DNA of 64,000 nt. Source: [Mycobacterium] nativiensis. Its GTDB lineage: Bacteria; Actinomycetota; Actinomycetes; Mycobacteriales; Mycobacteriaceae. A program made the position numbers and the translations under genes. The DNA is taken from NCBI RefSeq assembly GCF_020172685.1, contig NZ_CP083986.1:1143760-1207759 (forward strand), given 5' to 3'. Shown here piece by piece: positions 22,772 to 32,545 of this stretch. The notes under the pieces are model-generated. The model was not told the DNA's origin. It saw only the letters and a program-made list of their open reading frames with translations, and searched no databases. Numbering within the stretch: position 1 is the stretch's first letter; the number at the start of each line of letters is the position of its first letter.

Positions 22772-24253
22772 GTGACAACGCTGTCCAGTCGGAACCCGCG
22801 CTCGCTGGGTGCGGTGTCAATGATCCTGGCCGGGATCGTCGCGCTGGGCGTGGCCCCCGCGGTGGCACCGGGCCTGGCGGCCACCGCGAAGTCGGTGGTG
22901 GCCGAGACCACGCTGCTGGACACCGAATCGTGGATCATGGGCGGCAGTGGCCTGCCCGTCCCGCCGCCGGCTTACCTGGCCGCCCTCACCGACCGCTTCC
23001 TCGACCCCGCGACGCCGAAGTTCGCCGGCCAGCCCCTGTACCCGGTGGACGTCACCAACCCGTTGTTCACCCCGGAGGGTCTCTACCCGCTCACCGGCGT
23101 GAAGTCGCTGCCGTTGGACACCTCGCTGGCCCAGGGCGTGTCGATCCTGCACCAGAAGATCATGGAAGAGACCGCCGCCGGCAATAACCTTGTGGTGCTG
23201 GGCTATTCGCAGAGCGGCGTCATCAACGCGCTGGAGATCAAGCAGCTGCTGAGCCTGCCCGAGGCCGAGCGGCCCACCGCCGACCAGCTGTCCTTCGTGA
23301 TGCTGGGCAGTCCCAGCACCCCGGACGGCGGCCTGCTGTCCCGCTTCTACCTGCCGGGCATCAATCCGAACCTGCCGGAGCTGTCGCTGCCGAGCCTGGG
23401 TGTCACGTTCAGCGGCGGCACCCCGGCCGACACGCCGTGGGACACCACGTTCTACACCCAGGAGTACGACGGCTTCGCCGACTTCCCGAAGTACCCTCTG
23501 AACTTCTTGGCCGACATCAACGCCTTCATGGGCATCATGTTCGTGCACGGCACCTACCCGATGCTGACCGACGAGCAGTTGGCGTCGGCCATCGCGCTGC
23601 CGGTCAGCGACGACTACACCGGCAACACCCAGTACTTCATGATCCCCACCGAAAACCTGCCGCTGCTGATGCCGTTGCGCGGCAGCGGATTCGGCAATGC
23701 GATCGCCGACCTGCTGCAGCCCGCCCTGAAGGTGCTGGTGAACCTCGGCTACGGGGACATCGAACACGGCTGGTCCCAGGGGCCGGCGGATGTGACCACT
23801 CCGTTCGGGTTGTTCCCGGACGTCAGCCCGCAGGACGTGTTCACCGCCCTGGTCAACGGCGCTCAGCAGGGTTGGAGCGACTTCACCGCCGACCTGCAGA
23901 ACCTGTCGTCCGGCAGCGCGGCGGACCTGTTCGGTATCGGCCTGGGCAACGGCGTGGCGTTCACCATGCCGAGTCTGACCGACATCGTCAATGCGCTCAC
24001 CAGCGCCAGCGCGACCCTGTACAGCACGCTGCTGCCGACGGCCGACATCCTCAACGCCCTGTTCACCACGCTGCCGGCCTACACGGCGACGCTGTTCGCC
24101 CAGGAACTGGCCTCGGGTGACCTGCTCAACGCGATCGGCCTGCCGCTGGCGGCCAGCACCGGGCTGGTCACCATGGCGGCCGGCTTCGAGCTGGAGGTCA
24201 TGATGAACGCCTTCAGCTCGATCCAGCAGGACTTCGCCGGCCTGTTCGGATAG
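22772..24253 (+). CDS. Secreted PE-PPE-domain alpha/beta hydrolase without PE region
   Basis: 493 aa. A signal peptide (about residues 1-37, ending near GLAATA) leads into a PE-PPE domain (about 60-290) with the serine-hydrolase nucleophile elbow GYSQSG. In other proteins this domain follows an N-terminal PE or PPE region; here it stands alone behind a Sec signal. Related domains act as esterases or cutinase-like lipases. The remaining C-terminal part is helical and hydrophobic. GTG 22772 has GGGAGG seven bases upstream. The long AT-rich gap before it should hold its promoter. Confidence 0.85.
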   Translation: MTTLSSRNPRSLGAVSMILAGIVALGVAPAVAPGLAATAKSVVAETTLLDTESWIMGGSGLPVPPPAYLAALTDRFLDPATPKFAGQPLYPVDVTNPLFTPEGLYPLTGVKSLPLDTSLAQGVSILHQKIMEETAAGNNLVVLGYSQSGVINALEIKQLLSLPEAERPTADQLSFVMLGSPSTPDGGLLSRFYLPGINPNLPELSLPSLGVTFSGGTPADTPWDTTFYTQEYDGFADFPKYPLNFLADINAFMGIMFVHGTYPMLTDEQLASAIALPVSDDYTGNTQYFMIPTENLPLLMPLRGSGFGNAIADLLQPALKVLVNLGYGDIEHGWSQGPADVTTPFGLFPDVSPQDVFTALVNGAQQGWSDFTADLQNLSSGSAADLFGIGLGNGVAFTMPSLTDIVNALTSASATLYSTLLPTADILNALFTTLPAYTATLFAQELASGDLLNAIGLPLAASTGLVTMAAGFELEVMMNAFSSIQQDFAGLFG

Positions 24254-24288
24254 CCATCGGGCCGGATGGACCCATTAGTCTCATCGGC

Positions 24289-25251
24289 GTGACCGCATCC
24301 GATGGAAGTGCCGCCACCGAGTGGTCCCCGACCGGGTCGGTCACCGTTCGGGCGCCGGGCAAGATCAACCTCCACCTGGCAGTCGGCGACCGCCGCGATG
24401 ACGGCTACCACGAGCTGACCACCGTCTTTCACGCGGTGTCGCTGGTGGACGAGGTGACCGTGCGTGACGCCGACGTGCTGTCGTTGCGGGTCACCGGTGA
24501 GGGAGCCGACGTGGTGCCCACCGATGAGCGCAACCTGGCCTGGCGGGCCGCCGAATTGATGGCCGAGCACGTCGGGCGAGCCCCCGACGTGGCGATCACG
24601 ATCGACAAGTCCATCCCGGTGGCCGGCGGTATGGCCGGCGGCAGTGCCGATGCCGCGGCGGTGCTGGTCGGTATGAACGTGCTCTGGGAGCTGGGCGTGC
24701 CCCGACGTGATCTGCATGCGCTGGCCGCCCGGCTGGGCAGCGACGTGCCGTTCTCCCTGCACGGCGGTACCGCGTTGGGCACCGGACGCGGCGAGGAACT
24801 GGCGACGGTGCTGACCCGGGAGACGTTCCACTGGGTGTTGGCGTTCGCCGACGGCGGGTTGTCCACGCCCGCGGTCTTCGCCGAACTGGACCGGCTACGC
24901 GACACCGGACGCAAGATGCCCGAGCTTGGCGGATCGGAGCCGGTGCTCGCGGCGCTGGCCGCCGGAGATCCGCAGCGATTGGCGGGCCTGCTCGGCAATG
25001 ACCTGCAGCCGGCGGCGGTCAGCCTCAACCCGGCACTGCGGCGCACCCTGCGCGCCGGCGTGGAGGCGGGGGCATTGGCCGGCGTCGTCTCCGGGTCCGG
25101 GCCGACGTGCGCGTTCCTGTGCGCCTCGGCGGCCTCGGCGGCCGATGTCGCCGTCGAACTGGCGGCGGCCGGAGCGGGACGCGCGGTGCGGGTGGCCAGT
25201 GGCCCGGTCTACGGGGCCCGGGTGGTGCCGCCGTCGGTCACCGGAGTGTGA
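24289..25251 (+). CDS. ispE: 4-diphosphocytidyl-2-C-methyl-D-erythritol kinase
   Basis: 320 aa GHMP kinase of the MEP isoprenoid pathway, which feeds polyprenyl-phosphate carriers for the cell wall. Motifs: [10 protein letters not shown] with the catalytic Lys, the ATP loop [35 protein letters not shown] with the catalytic Asp, and [13 protein letters not shown] 24289 follows TAGTCT (24276-24281) by seven bases, so it can be read from its own leaderless promoter despite the insertion that separates it from ksgA. Confidence 0.95.
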   Translation: MTASDGSAATEWSPTGSVTVRAPGKINLHLAVGDRRDDGYHELTTVFHAVSLVDEVTVRDADVLSLRVTGEGADVVPTDERNLAWRAAELMAEHVGRAPDVAITIDKSIPVAGGMAGGSADAAAVLVGMNVLWELGVPRRDLHALAARLGSDVPFSLHGGTALGTGRGEELATVLTRETFHWVLAFADGGLSTPAVFAELDRLRDTGRKMPELGGSEPVLAALAAGDPQRLAGLLGNDLQPAAVSLNPALRRTLRAGVEAGALAGVVSGSGPTCAFLCASAASAADVAVELAAAGAGRAVRVASGPVYGARVVPPSVTGV

Positions 25252-25261
25252 CCGCCACCCC

Positions 25262-25305
25262 AATCGACGAGAAGATTTGCCCGTCGATTAAGAGGAGTTT
25301 AAGAT
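25262..25305 (+). promoter_or_regulatory. Promoter of pks16 with overlapping inverted repeat
   Basis: TTGCCC (25277-25282), 17 bases and TAAGAT (25300-25305) make a strong housekeeping promoter. An 8-bp inverted repeat, AATCGACG at 25262-25269 and its complement at 25282-25289, overlaps the -35 box and may be an operator or the ispE terminator. The resulting leader of about 190 bases up to the start at 25502 is unusually long for this region; no gene is seen in it. Confidence 0.6.
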
Positions 25306-25501
25306 ACTGCGCGGTGACTAGTTGCGGTCAGGATTTCCCTGCCAACCAGCCGCTCGCCGCTCTCGGTGGGCGGGTATTGCCGTATCGAGATGTAATCGCT
25401 GCCGAACTGTGCATGCGCGCCTCTCGCAAAGTGGTCCGCAGCAGGTGGAACATGAAAACTCAGCCCGTATGGAAAATACCGGTGCCGGCTAGGAGGCCGT
25501 C

Positions 25502-27136
25502 GTGAGCAGGTTTACCGACAACATGTTCCGCAGTGCCCGCGAATCCTCCAAGGGCATGGTCACCGGTGAGCCGCACGAACCGATCCGGCACACCTGGGCG
25601 CAGGTCCATGAGCGTGCTCGTCAGATCGCCGGCGGCCTGGCCGCGGCCGGCGTCGGCCCGGGCGACGCGGTCGGCGTGCTGGCCGGAGCCCCGGTCGAAA
25701 TCGCCCCCACCGCCCAGGGCGTGTGGATGCGCGCCGCCAGCCTGACCATGCTGCACCAGCCCACCCCGCGCACCGACCTGGCCGTCTGGGCCGAAGACAC
25801 CATGACCGTCGTCGACATGATCGACGCCAAGGCCGTCATCATCTCCGATCCCTTCCTGGCCGCGCTGCCGGTGCTGCAGGAGAAGGGGCTGAAGGTCCTG
25901 ACCGTCGCCGACCTGCTGGCCCATGAGCCGATCGACCCGGTGGAGGCCGGCGAGGATGATCTGGCGCTGATGCAGCTGACGTCCGGATCGACCGGGTCGC
26001 CCAAGGCCGTGCAGATCACCCACCGCAACATCTACTCCAACGCCGAGGCGATGTTCATCAGCGCCGAGTACAACGTCGACCGCGACGTCATGGTCAGCTG
26101 GCTGCCCTGTTTCCACGACATGGGCATGATCGGGTTCCTGACCGTGCCGATGTACTTCGGTGCCGAGCTGGTCAAGATCACCCCGATGGACTTCCTGCGC
26201 GACACGCTGCTGTGGGCCAAGCTGATCGACAAGTACAAGGGCACCATGACCGCGGCCCCGAACTTCGCGTATGCGCTGTTCGCCAAGCGACTGCGCAAGC
26301 AGGCCACGCCGGGACAGTTCGACCTGTCCACGCTGCGGTTCGCGCTGTCGGGCGCCGAGCCGGTCGAACCCGCCGACGTCGAGGACCTGATCGACGCCGG
26401 TAAGCCGTTCGGGCTCAATCCGGCAGCCATCCTGCCCGCCTACGGCATGGCCGAGACGGTGCTGGCGGTGTCGTTCTCCAAGTGCGGCGCGGGCCTGGTG
26501 GTCGACACGATCGACGCCGACCTGCTGGCCGCGCTACGCCAGGCGGTGCCCGCCAGCAAGGGCAACACCCGCCGGCTGGCCTCGCTGGGGCCGCTGCTGG
26601 AGGGCATCGAGATCCGGATCGTCGACGAGAACGGCACCGCGCTGCCGGCCCGCGGGGTCGGGGTGATCCAGTTGCGCGGCGAGCCGGTGACTCCGGGCTA
26701 TCTGACCATGGCGGGCTTCCTGCCGGCGCAGGACGAGCACGGCTGGTACGACACCGGCGACCTGGGCTACCAGATGGAGGACGGCCACGTCGTGGTCTGC
26801 GGCCGGGTCAAGGACGTCATCATCATGGCCGGCCGCAACATCTACCCGACCGACATCGAGCGGGCCGCCGGACGCGTCGAGGGTGTGCGGCCGGGCTGCG
26901 CGGTGGCGGTTCGACTGGACGCCGGGCATTCCCGCGAGACGTTCGCCGTCGCGGTGGAGTCCAACGCCTGGCAGGACCCGGTCGAGGTGCGCCGCATCGA
27001 GCACCAGGTCGCCCATGAGGTGGTCACCGAGGTCGACATGCGGCCCCGCAATGTGGTGGTGCTCGGGCCGGGCAGCATCCCGAAGACACCGTCGGGCAAG
27101 CTCCGCCGGGCCAACTCCGTCGCCCTGGTCACCTAG
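25502..27136 (+). CDS. pks16: Fatty-acyl-AMP ligase/acyl-CoA synthetase (Pks16 type)
   Basis: 544 aa, the same length as Rv1013. ANL-superfamily adenylate-forming enzyme: the P-loop [13 protein letters not shown] (near residue 160), a GAEPVEP-type segment, [13 protein letters not shown], and the C-terminal Lys in SGKLRR. It activates a carboxylic acid to the acyl-adenylate; the historical name pks16 does not mean a polyketide synthase. GTG 25502 has AGGAGG nine bases upstream (…TAGGAGGCC…). The 3' end is convergent with pth. Confidence 0.9.
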   Translation: MSRFTDNMFRSARESSKGMVTGEPHEPIRHTWAQVHERARQIAGGLAAAGVGPGDAVGVLAGAPVEIAPTAQGVWMRAASLTMLHQPTPRTDLAVWAEDTMTVVDMIDAKAVIISDPFLAALPVLQEKGLKVLTVADLLAHEPIDPVEAGEDDLALMQLTSGSTGSPKAVQITHRNIYSNAEAMFISAEYNVDRDVMVSWLPCFHDMGMIGFLTVPMYFGAELVKITPMDFLRDTLLWAKLIDKYKGTMTAAPNFAYALFAKRLRKQATPGQFDLSTLRFALSGAEPVEPADVEDLIDAGKPFGLNPAAILPAYGMAETVLAVSFSKCGAGLVVDTIDADLLAALRQAVPASKGNTRRLASLGPLLEGIEIRIVDENGTALPARGVGVIQLRGEPVTPGYLTMAGFLPAQDEHGWYDTGDLGYQMEDGHVVVCGRVKDVIIMAGRNIYPTDIERAAGRVEGVRPGCAVAVRLDAGHSRETFAVAVESNAWQDPVEVRRIEHQVAHEVVTEVDMRPRNVVVLGPGSIPKTPSGKLRRANSVALVT

Positions 27137-27154
27137 CCACGTCTGCTCGCGCCA

Positions 27155-27739
27155 CTAAGGCCAGGCGTGGACGACGTTCTGTGCCGGCTCCAGCCCCGTC
27201 TCGATCAGCAACTCGGTGGCGTCGGCGGCCTGTTCGCAGATCGTGGGTAACTCCTCGCGCTCACGCGAGCCGAAAGCCTGCAGCACGAAGGCCGCCGGAT
27301 CCTGGCGTCCGGGCGGGCGGCCGATCCCGAAACGCACCCGCTGAAAATCCTTGCTGCCCAATACGGTTGCTATGGATCGCAGCCCGTTGTGGCCGCCCTC
27401 GCCGCCGCCCTGCTTGAGCCGGATCCGACCGAAGTCCAGGTCGAGGTCGTCGTGGATCACCACCATGCCAGGCGGCGGGACCGAGTAGAACTTGGCCAGC
27501 GGCCCCACCTGGCGACCCGACTCGTTCATGTAGCAGCGTGGACGAGCCAGCACCACCGGGCGCCCGCTCAGGCGCCCGGTGGCCACATCGGCGCCGGAGC
27601 GCTTGTGCAGCTTGAACGCCGACCCGATCCGCTCGGCGAGCAGGTCGACGACCATGAAGCCCACGTTGTGCCGGGTGCGGGCGTACGTCGGGCCCGGATT
27701 GCCCAGGCCGACCACCAGTATCGGCGGTGACTCGGCCAC
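27155..27739 (-). CDS. pth: Peptidyl-tRNA hydrolase
   Basis: 194 aa. It frees tRNA from stalled peptidyl-tRNA. Active-site residues are visible: the Asn in VGLGNPG, catalytic His in RHNVGF, Asn in CYMNESG, Asp in HDDLDL, and Asn in GGHNGL. It follows rplY on the same strand with 12 bases between them and is probably cotranscribed with it, as in M. tuberculosis Rv1014c-Rv1015c. Confidence 0.96.
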   Translation of the reverse strand: MAESPPILVVGLGNPGPTYARTRHNVGFMVVDLLAERIGSAFKLHKRSGADVATGRLSGRPVVLARPRCYMNESGRQVGPLAKFYSVPPPGMVVIHDDLDLDFGRIRLKQGGGEGGHNGLRSIATVLGSKDFQRVRFGIGRPPGRQDPAAFVLQAFGSREREELPTICEQAADATELLIETGLEPAQNVVHAWP

Positions 27740-27751
27740 GCGGTGCTCGAC

Positions 27752-28381
27752 CTACTCGGCCGGGGCGGCCTCGGCGGCCGGGGCCTCGCCACCTGCGGCA
27801 GCCTCTTCTTCCTCCGGCTCCTCGGCGGCCTTCGGCTCGACCACGTTGACCAGCAGCAGCTCCGGGTCGGAGATCAGGGTCACGCCCTTGGGCAGCTCGA
27901 GCTGGCCGGCGGTGATCTGGGTGCCGGCCTCGGCGCCCTCGATCGAGACCGTCAGCTGTTCGGGGATCGAGAGCGCCTCGGCCTCGATCTCCACCGCGGT
28001 GGCGTCCGAAGTGACCAGGGTGCCGGAGAACGATTCGCCCTCGAGGATGACGTTGACCTCGACGATGACCTTCTCGCCGCGCTTGACCACGAGCAGGTCG
28101 GCGTGCTGGATGTTGCGACGGATCGGGTGGATGTCCAGCGCCTTGGTCAGCGCCAACTGCTCCTTGCCCTCGATGTCGAGGACCAGCACCGCGTTGGTGC
28201 CGGAGTTACGCAGCACAGCCGCGAATTCGCGGGCCGGCAGCTCCAGGTGCTGCGGGTCGGTGCCGTGGCCGTAAAGGACCGCGGGGACCTTGCCGTCGCG
28301 GCGGGCCCGACGCGACGCGCCCTTGCCGATCTCGGAACGCACCGAAACGGTCAGCTGGTTGGTGGTCGGGGCCTTGGCCAT
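27752..28381 (-). CDS. rplY: 50S ribosomal protein L25, long CTC form
   Basis: 209 aa: an N-terminal L25 5S-rRNA-binding domain (about residues 5-95; [31 protein letters not shown]), a TL5/CTC beta domain to about residue 185, and an acidic Glu/Ala tail. It binds 5S rRNA in the large subunit and is stress-linked in its long form. ATG 28381 was preferred to ATG 28384 because AGGAG lies five bases before it. Confidence 0.95.
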   Translation of the reverse strand: MAKAPTTNQLTVSVRSEIGKGASRRARRDGKVPAVLYGHGTDPQHLELPAREFAAVLRNSGTNAVLVLDIEGKEQLALTKALDIHPIRRNIQHADLLVVKRGEKVIVEVNVILEGESFSGTLVTSDATAVEIEAEALSIPEQLTVSIEGAEAGTQITAGQLELPKGVTLISDPELLLVNVVEPKAAEEPEEEEAAAGGEAPAAEAAPAE

Positions 28382-28520
28382 CATTACTCCTACGGTTGCT
28401 ACCTGTGCATGAGGCACGGCCAGAACGCGACAACCAATTAGGAGGTCCTCGTCGATAACGGCGGCCGAAATTGGTGGCCGCCCTCGCCGTGACGCCTGGT
28501 CAGGCTAACGCATCAGTACC

Positions 28521-29393
28521 TCAGAGCGGAAATTGCACCCCGGTGAGCTGGGCCGACAGGTCCCACAGCCCGGCTGCGGTGGAGCCCCGTTTGGCCAGCA
28601 GGCTGCGCCCCACCGGCCCGCTGCGGCCGATGAACGCGAACCGCGGCCCGATGTAGGTGTTGCCGGACAGATCCTGCGATGCCGCGTACAGGGTCTGGCG
28701 GGCCCCGAAATCGGCGTTGGTGGCCAGCAGCCCGTTGCCGATCGTGCGCATCAGCGCGTCGCCGACCCGATTGCCGGTGTGGCCCTGCAGGTTGGTGTTC
28801 GAATAGCCCGGGTGGGCGGCCAGCGCGCGCACCGGCGAACCGGCCGCCACCAGGCGGCGCTGCAGTTCGCTGGTGAACAGCAGGTTGGCGAGCTTGGACT
28901 GGCCGTAGGCCCGCCACGCCGAATAGCGCCGCGACTCCCAGTTCAGGTCCTTGAGGCTGATGTTGCCCATCCGGTGCATGTAGGACGACACCGTCACCAC
29001 CCGGTCGGTGATGGTGCGCAGCAGCAGGTTGGTCAGCGCGAAATGCCCCAGATGGTTGGTGCCGATCTGACTCTCGAAACCGTCGTCGGTCTTGCCGTAG
29101 GGCACCGCCATGATCCCGGCGTTGTTGATCAGTACGTCGACCTTCGACGTCTCCTCGGCGAATCGCCGCACAGAGGACAGGTCCGCCAGGTTCAGGGCGC
29201 GGACCGTCACATCGCCGGGCATACCCGCCGCGGCGGCCTGCCCTTTGGCCGTGTCGCGCACGGCCAGGGTGACGCTGGCGCCGACGCGGGCCAGCTCGCG
29301 TGCGGTCACGGCACCCAGACCGCTGTTGGCGCCGGTCACGATCACGGCGCGGCCGGCGAACGACGGCAGATCGGTGGCGGTCCAGGACGTCAT
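28521..29393 (-). CDS. Short-chain dehydrogenase/reductase
   Basis: 290 aa classical-type SDR. Seen: cofactor loop TGANSGLG near residue 19, NNAG, a Ser in VVTVSS, and YGQSK with catalytic Tyr and Lys. The arrangement resembles retinol-dehydrogenase/WW-oxidoreductase-like SDRs that are frequent in mycobacteria. ATG 29393 is preceded on this strand by TAGAGT and seven bases, so it should be leaderless. Its start codon shares bases with a possible ATG of the divergent DUF1254 gene. Substrate unknown. Confidence 0.85.
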   Translation of the reverse strand: MTSWTATDLPSFAGRAVIVTGANSGLGAVTARELARVGASVTLAVRDTAKGQAAAAGMPGDVTVRALNLADLSSVRRFAEETSKVDVLINNAGIMAVPYGKTDDGFESQIGTNHLGHFALTNLLLRTITDRVVTVSSYMHRMGNISLKDLNWESRRYSAWRAYGQSKLANLLFTSELQRRLVAAGSPVRALAAHPGYSNTNLQGHTGNRVGDALMRTIGNGLLATNADFGARQTLYAASQDLSGNTYIGPRFAFIGRSGPVGRSLLAKRGSTAAGLWDLSAQLTGVQFPL

Positions 29394-29409
29394 GACTGAC
29401 ACTCTATGC

Positions 29410-30825
29410 GTGAAGCCATGGACCACACTCGGATTGATTGTCGTAATGCTGGCCGCGGTCAGCGGCTGCGGCAACAGGCAGTCGGTCGAACCCACCGGCC
29501 CGGCGCCAGCTCCCGATCAGGTGCGCCAGATCGCGAAGGAGGCCTACGTCTACGGCTTCCCGATGGTCGACTCCTACCGCATCCAGCACGCCTACTTCGT
29601 CGACAAGTCGGGTCCGCAGTACAAGGGTGACTGGAACCAGACGCACAGCGCCGCAAGGGTTTACACGCCCGAAGACACCGCCGTCCAGACGCCGAACTCC
29701 GACACGCCCTACACCATGCTCGGCACCGACCTGCGGGCTGAGCCGTTGGTGCTCACCGTGCCGCCGATCGAGGCCGGCCGCTACTACTCGCTGCAGTTCA
29801 TCGACGCCTACACCTACAACTTCGCCTACGTGGGCAGCCGCACCACCGGCAACAACGGCGGCAAATACCTGCTGGCCGGACCCGGCTGGCAGGGCGACAA
29901 GCCCGACGGCGTCGACGACGTGATCCGATCCGACACCGACTTCGCGCTGGTCATCTACCGCACTCAGCTGTTCGACCCGGCCGACATCGATAACGTCAAG
30001 AAGATCCAGGCCGGCTACACCGTGGAGCCGCTGTCGGGCTATCTCAAGCAACCCGTGATGAGCGCGCCTCCGGTGGATTTCATCGCGCCGCTGACACCCG
30101 AGGCGCAGAAGACATCACCGAAGTTCTTCGAGATCCTGAGCTTCCTGTTGAAGTACGCGCCGGTGTTGCCGGGGGAGCAGGATCTGCGGGCCCGGTTCGC
30201 CACCATCGGCGTCGGTCCCGACGGCACCTTCAACGCGGACGAACTCGACCCGGAGACCCGCGAGGCCGTGCAGGCCGGGATGGCGCAGGCCTGGTCGGAA
30301 CTCAACGCCTTCAAGAAGGACAAGCTGGACACCGGCCAGGTGACCTCGGGGCAGCTGTTCGGCACCCGAGAGTTCCTCGCGGGCAACTACCTGTACCGGA
30401 TGGCCGGTGCGGTACTGGGCATCTACGGCAACTCCGAGCAGGAGGCCATCTATCCGGTGGTGGCCGTGGACTCCACCGGTGCGCCGCTGAGCGGGGCCAA
30501 CGGCTACACGCTGCGGTTCGCGCCCGAAGCGCTGCCGCCGGTCAATGCGTTCTGGTCGCTGACCATGTACAAGATGCCCGAAAGCCTGCTGGTGGCCAAC
30601 CCGATCGACCGGTATCTGATCAACTCGCCGATGCTGCCGGATCTGACCCGCGATCCCGACGGTGGAGTCACCATCCATGTGCAGCAGCAGTCCCCGGGAG
30701 CGGGCAAGGAATCCAACTGGCTGCCCGCACCCGAGGGGCCGTTCCAGATGATCCTGCGGCTGTACTGGCCCAAGGAGGAGGCGCTGGGCGGCGCCTGGAC
30801 ACCGCCGCAGGCCGTCAAGAACTAA
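29410..30825 (+). CDS. DUF1254/DUF1214 lipoprotein
   Basis: 471 aa. A lipoprotein signal (TTLGLIVVMLAAVSGC) precedes the DUF1254 domain (about residues 35-170; AYVYGFPMVDSYR, QTPNSDTPYTMLG) and DUF1214 domain (about 330-465; GYTLRF, NAFWSLTMYKMPE, SNWLPAPEGPF). Such proteins are widespread, envelope-located and uncharacterised. GTG 29410 gives a compact n-region; ATG 29392 is in frame but would overlap the divergent SDR start, and neither has a clear ribosome site. The 3' end overlaps the next, convergent gene by four bases. Confidence 0.75.
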   Translation: MKPWTTLGLIVVMLAAVSGCGNRQSVEPTGPAPAPDQVRQIAKEAYVYGFPMVDSYRIQHAYFVDKSGPQYKGDWNQTHSAARVYTPEDTAVQTPNSDTPYTMLGTDLRAEPLVLTVPPIEAGRYYSLQFIDAYTYNFAYVGSRTTGNNGGKYLLAGPGWQGDKPDGVDDVIRSDTDFALVIYRTQLFDPADIDNVKKIQAGYTVEPLSGYLKQPVMSAPPVDFIAPLTPEAQKTSPKFFEILSFLLKYAPVLPGEQDLRARFATIGVGPDGTFNADELDPETREAVQAGMAQAWSELNAFKKDKLDTGQVTSGQLFGTREFLAGNYLYRMAGAVLGIYGNSEQEAIYPVVAVDSTGAPLSGANGYTLRFAPEALPPVNAFWSLTMYKMPESLLVANPIDRYLINSPMLPDLTRDPDGGVTIHVQQQSPGAGKESNWLPAPEGPFQMILRLYWPKEEALGGAWTPPQAVKN

Positions 30826-31097
30826 TTGCAGTTGTTGGCGTGCACCCAGCGGCCGTTGTAGCCGACGCAGGTGTTGATCGGCGGTGGAGGCGGGGGCGGC
30901 GGTGGAGGCATGTCCTCGGGCAGCGGAGCGTAGTAACCCGGCGGCGGCACTGGGTCTGCGCATCCACTGACGTACACGCGGCGGCCCACGCCGACGCAGC
31001 CCTGGGCCTCGGCGGTGCCGGCCGGCGTGAACACGACCACGGCCCCCGGCAGCGCGGTCAGCGCCAATGCCGCGGCGGCCCAGATCCGGCGTGCCAT
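30822..31097 (-). CDS. Small secreted proline-rich Cys-containing protein
   Basis: 91 aa. A signal peptide (RRIWAAAALALTALPG, cut near AEAQG) is followed by a mature part of about 50 residues with four Cys (GCVG, SGCA, TCVG, NNCN). They lie in two similar halves around a poly-proline run of ten. The halves share GxxxYVSG/GRWVHANN-like spacing, suggesting two small disulfide units. Its ATG overlaps the stop of the hemophore-like gene by one base, so they are translated together. Family not recognised. Confidence 0.7.
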   Translation of the reverse strand: MARRIWAAAALALTALPGAVVVFTPAGTAEAQGCVGVGRRVYVSGCADPVPPPGYYAPLPEDMPPPPPPPPPPINTCVGYNGRWVHANNCN

Positions 31098-31471
31098 CAC
31101 TGGTCCAGCAGTGGGCGCTCGGGCTGGGGCAATCCGCAACGGGCGCGGAAGTCAGTAAGAGGCTGACGCAGCCCCAGCAGGTCGGAGTGAGCCTGCGGGT
31201 TGTCGGCGAAGAAGCTGCGAACCGCCTCGGGCACCTCGTCGTCGGGCCGGTTGCGCAGGCCGGTGTAGAACTCGTTGACGTCCGGATGCGCGTAGAGGTA
31301 ACCCGACGTCGAGGCGGCGACGCCGGTGGCCACATTGGCCATGTCGGCGGCGGTGCAGCCGGGCGGCGGGTCGGCCGTCGCCGCCGACGGGGTCAGCAGG
31401 GCCGTGGCGAACGCGGCCGCGGTGACGCCCGTAAGACGCAGTGCTGTCCGGCGGATGGGGGTGGGCTTCAT
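31097..31471 (-). CDS. Secreted hemophore-related (MHB-type) heme-binding protein
   Basis: 124 aa. A signal peptide ending near SAATADP precedes a mature helical domain of about 90 residues with a Cys pair (PGCTAAD near the start, RARCGLP near the end). It also carries YLYAHPDVNEF, which resembles the heme-ligand Tyr/His helix of Rv0203, and AHSDLLGL. Rv0203-type proteins carry heme outside the cell toward MmpL transporters. ATG 31471 has GGGAGG eight bases upstream. It is the first gene of a two-gene unit with the small Cys-rich protein. Heme binding is inferred. Confidence 0.75.
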   Translation of the reverse strand: MKPTPIRRTALRLTGVTAAAFATALLTPSAATADPPPGCTAADMANVATGVAASTSGYLYAHPDVNEFYTGLRNRPDDEVPEAVRSFFADNPQAHSDLLGLRQPLTDFRARCGLPQPERPLLDQ

Positions 31472-31543
31472 TGCGGACCTCCCGTCAACGGGGTGAGAAG
31501 AGCTGGCCCGCTGCACGTTAGCAGCAGCGACGCATGTTGCGGC

Positions 31544-32203
31544 TCACTTCGCCGCGACGGTGAACCCGTTCGTTATCGTCTCGACGTCGGCGGCCTGCTT
31601 GGCGGCCTCATCGGCCGGGGCGGTGACCGACAGCTGCACCAGATAGCGCTGATCGTCGGGTGCCGAACCGGTGGCGATCACCATCCGGAACCAGCTGTGC
31701 AGGCGTTGCCCGTCGAGGTCGTAGGTGCCCTGGACCATCGACGACGGGAAGTCGTGGAAGTCCTCGTTGGAGGCGTCCAGCAGCCGGAAATTCTTCGAGA
31801 GCTGGGCGTCGACGACGCCGTGCTTGATGGCTTCGTGCGCATCGAAGTTCCCGGTCAGTTTGACCACGCTCAGTATCGCCCGCGGCAACTTCTCGCCTTT
31901 GCCGATGACCTCGGTGGTCGCCGGCAACATCGGGCTCTGCTTCTTCGTCCAGCCCGGTGGAGTCGGCATCGACACGGTGAGGTCTTTCAGGGCGTTGGGG
32001 GCCACCGCTTCGGCGGCCACTCCCTGGTCCTCCAGGTATCGCCCCACCGTCACCGGCGGCTTGGCCTCCTCCGACGTGGTCGTGGTGGTTCCGTTAGACC
32101 AAATCGATTGATAGTCAGGCGCTTTGGTGCCGCACCCGGAAGCCGCGCCCGCCAACAGCGAGACCGCCAGCGCGGCGAGAGCCGCTGAGCGCAGCGAGGT
32201 CAC
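31544..32203 (-). CDS. lpqT: Lipoprotein LpqT
   Basis: 219 aa, close to the M. tuberculosis LpqT length. Lipobox GAASGC near residue 24, a Thr-rich linker, then an Lpp-LpqN-type domain (VSMPTPPGW, PRAILSVVKLTG, VQGTYDLDGQRLHSWFR, YLVQLSVTAP). LpqN/LpqT-type proteins are envelope lipoproteins that bind partner proteins. GTG 32203 overlaps the stop of arsC (GTGA), so translation is coupled. It is the last gene of the prsA-arsC-lpqT unit. Confidence 0.88.
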   Translation of the reverse strand: MTSLRSAALAALAVSLLAGAASGCGTKAPDYQSIWSNGTTTTTSEEAKPPVTVGRYLEDQGVAAEAVAPNALKDLTVSMPTPPGWTKKQSPMLPATTEVIGKGEKLPRAILSVVKLTGNFDAHEAIKHGVVDAQLSKNFRLLDASNEDFHDFPSSMVQGTYDLDGQRLHSWFRMVIATGSAPDDQRYLVQLSVTAPADEAAKQAADVETITNGFTVAAK

Positions 32204-32544
32204 AGGATCTCGCGGACCGCGTCAATCGGGCGTCCGAGACGGGTGCCCTTCGCGGTGACGACGAACGGACGCTGGATCAGGATGGGATGTGCGGCCATCG
32301 CGTCGAGCAGCTCGTCGTCGGAGGCGCCGGCCAGGTTCAGCTCGGCGTACACCGCCTCGCCGGTGCGCACCGCGTCGCGCACCCCGATCCCGGCGGCGCT
32401 GATCATCTCCGCGAGCTCCGCACGCGACGGCGGGGTCTTCAGGTACTCCACGACCGTCGGCTCGATACCGTTGTCGCGCAGCAGATCCAGTGTCTTGCGT
32501 GAGGTGGAGCAGCGCGGGTTGTGGTAGATGGTGCCGTCGGCCAT
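32200..32544 (-). CDS. arsC: Arsenate reductase, glutaredoxin-coupled ArsC type
   Basis: 114 aa. It aligns by eye with E. coli plasmid ArsC over its length: active-site HNPRCSTSR with the catalytic Cys, an Arg in VRDAVRTGE, Arg in LIQRPFV, and Arg in GRPIDAV. These match the Cys plus arginine set that binds arsenate. It would reduce arsenate to arsenite; no arsenite exporter is nearby, so a stand-alone or other small-thiol role is possible. It lies between prsA (one-base gap) and lpqT (four-base overlap). In the M. tuberculosis order these two are adjacent without it. Confidence 0.88.
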   Translation of the reverse strand: MADGTIYHNPRCSTSRKTLDLLRDNGIEPTVVEYLKTPPSRAELAEMISAAGIGVRDAVRTGEAVYAELNLAGASDDELLDAMAAHPILIQRPFVVTAKGTRLGRPIDAVREIL

Positions 32545-32545
32545 G

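Noticed and set aside
25107..25505. 132-codon frame across the ispE end and the pks16 leader
   Set aside because: It overlaps ispE out of frame, has no start signal or motif, and its distal part is the pks16 leader.
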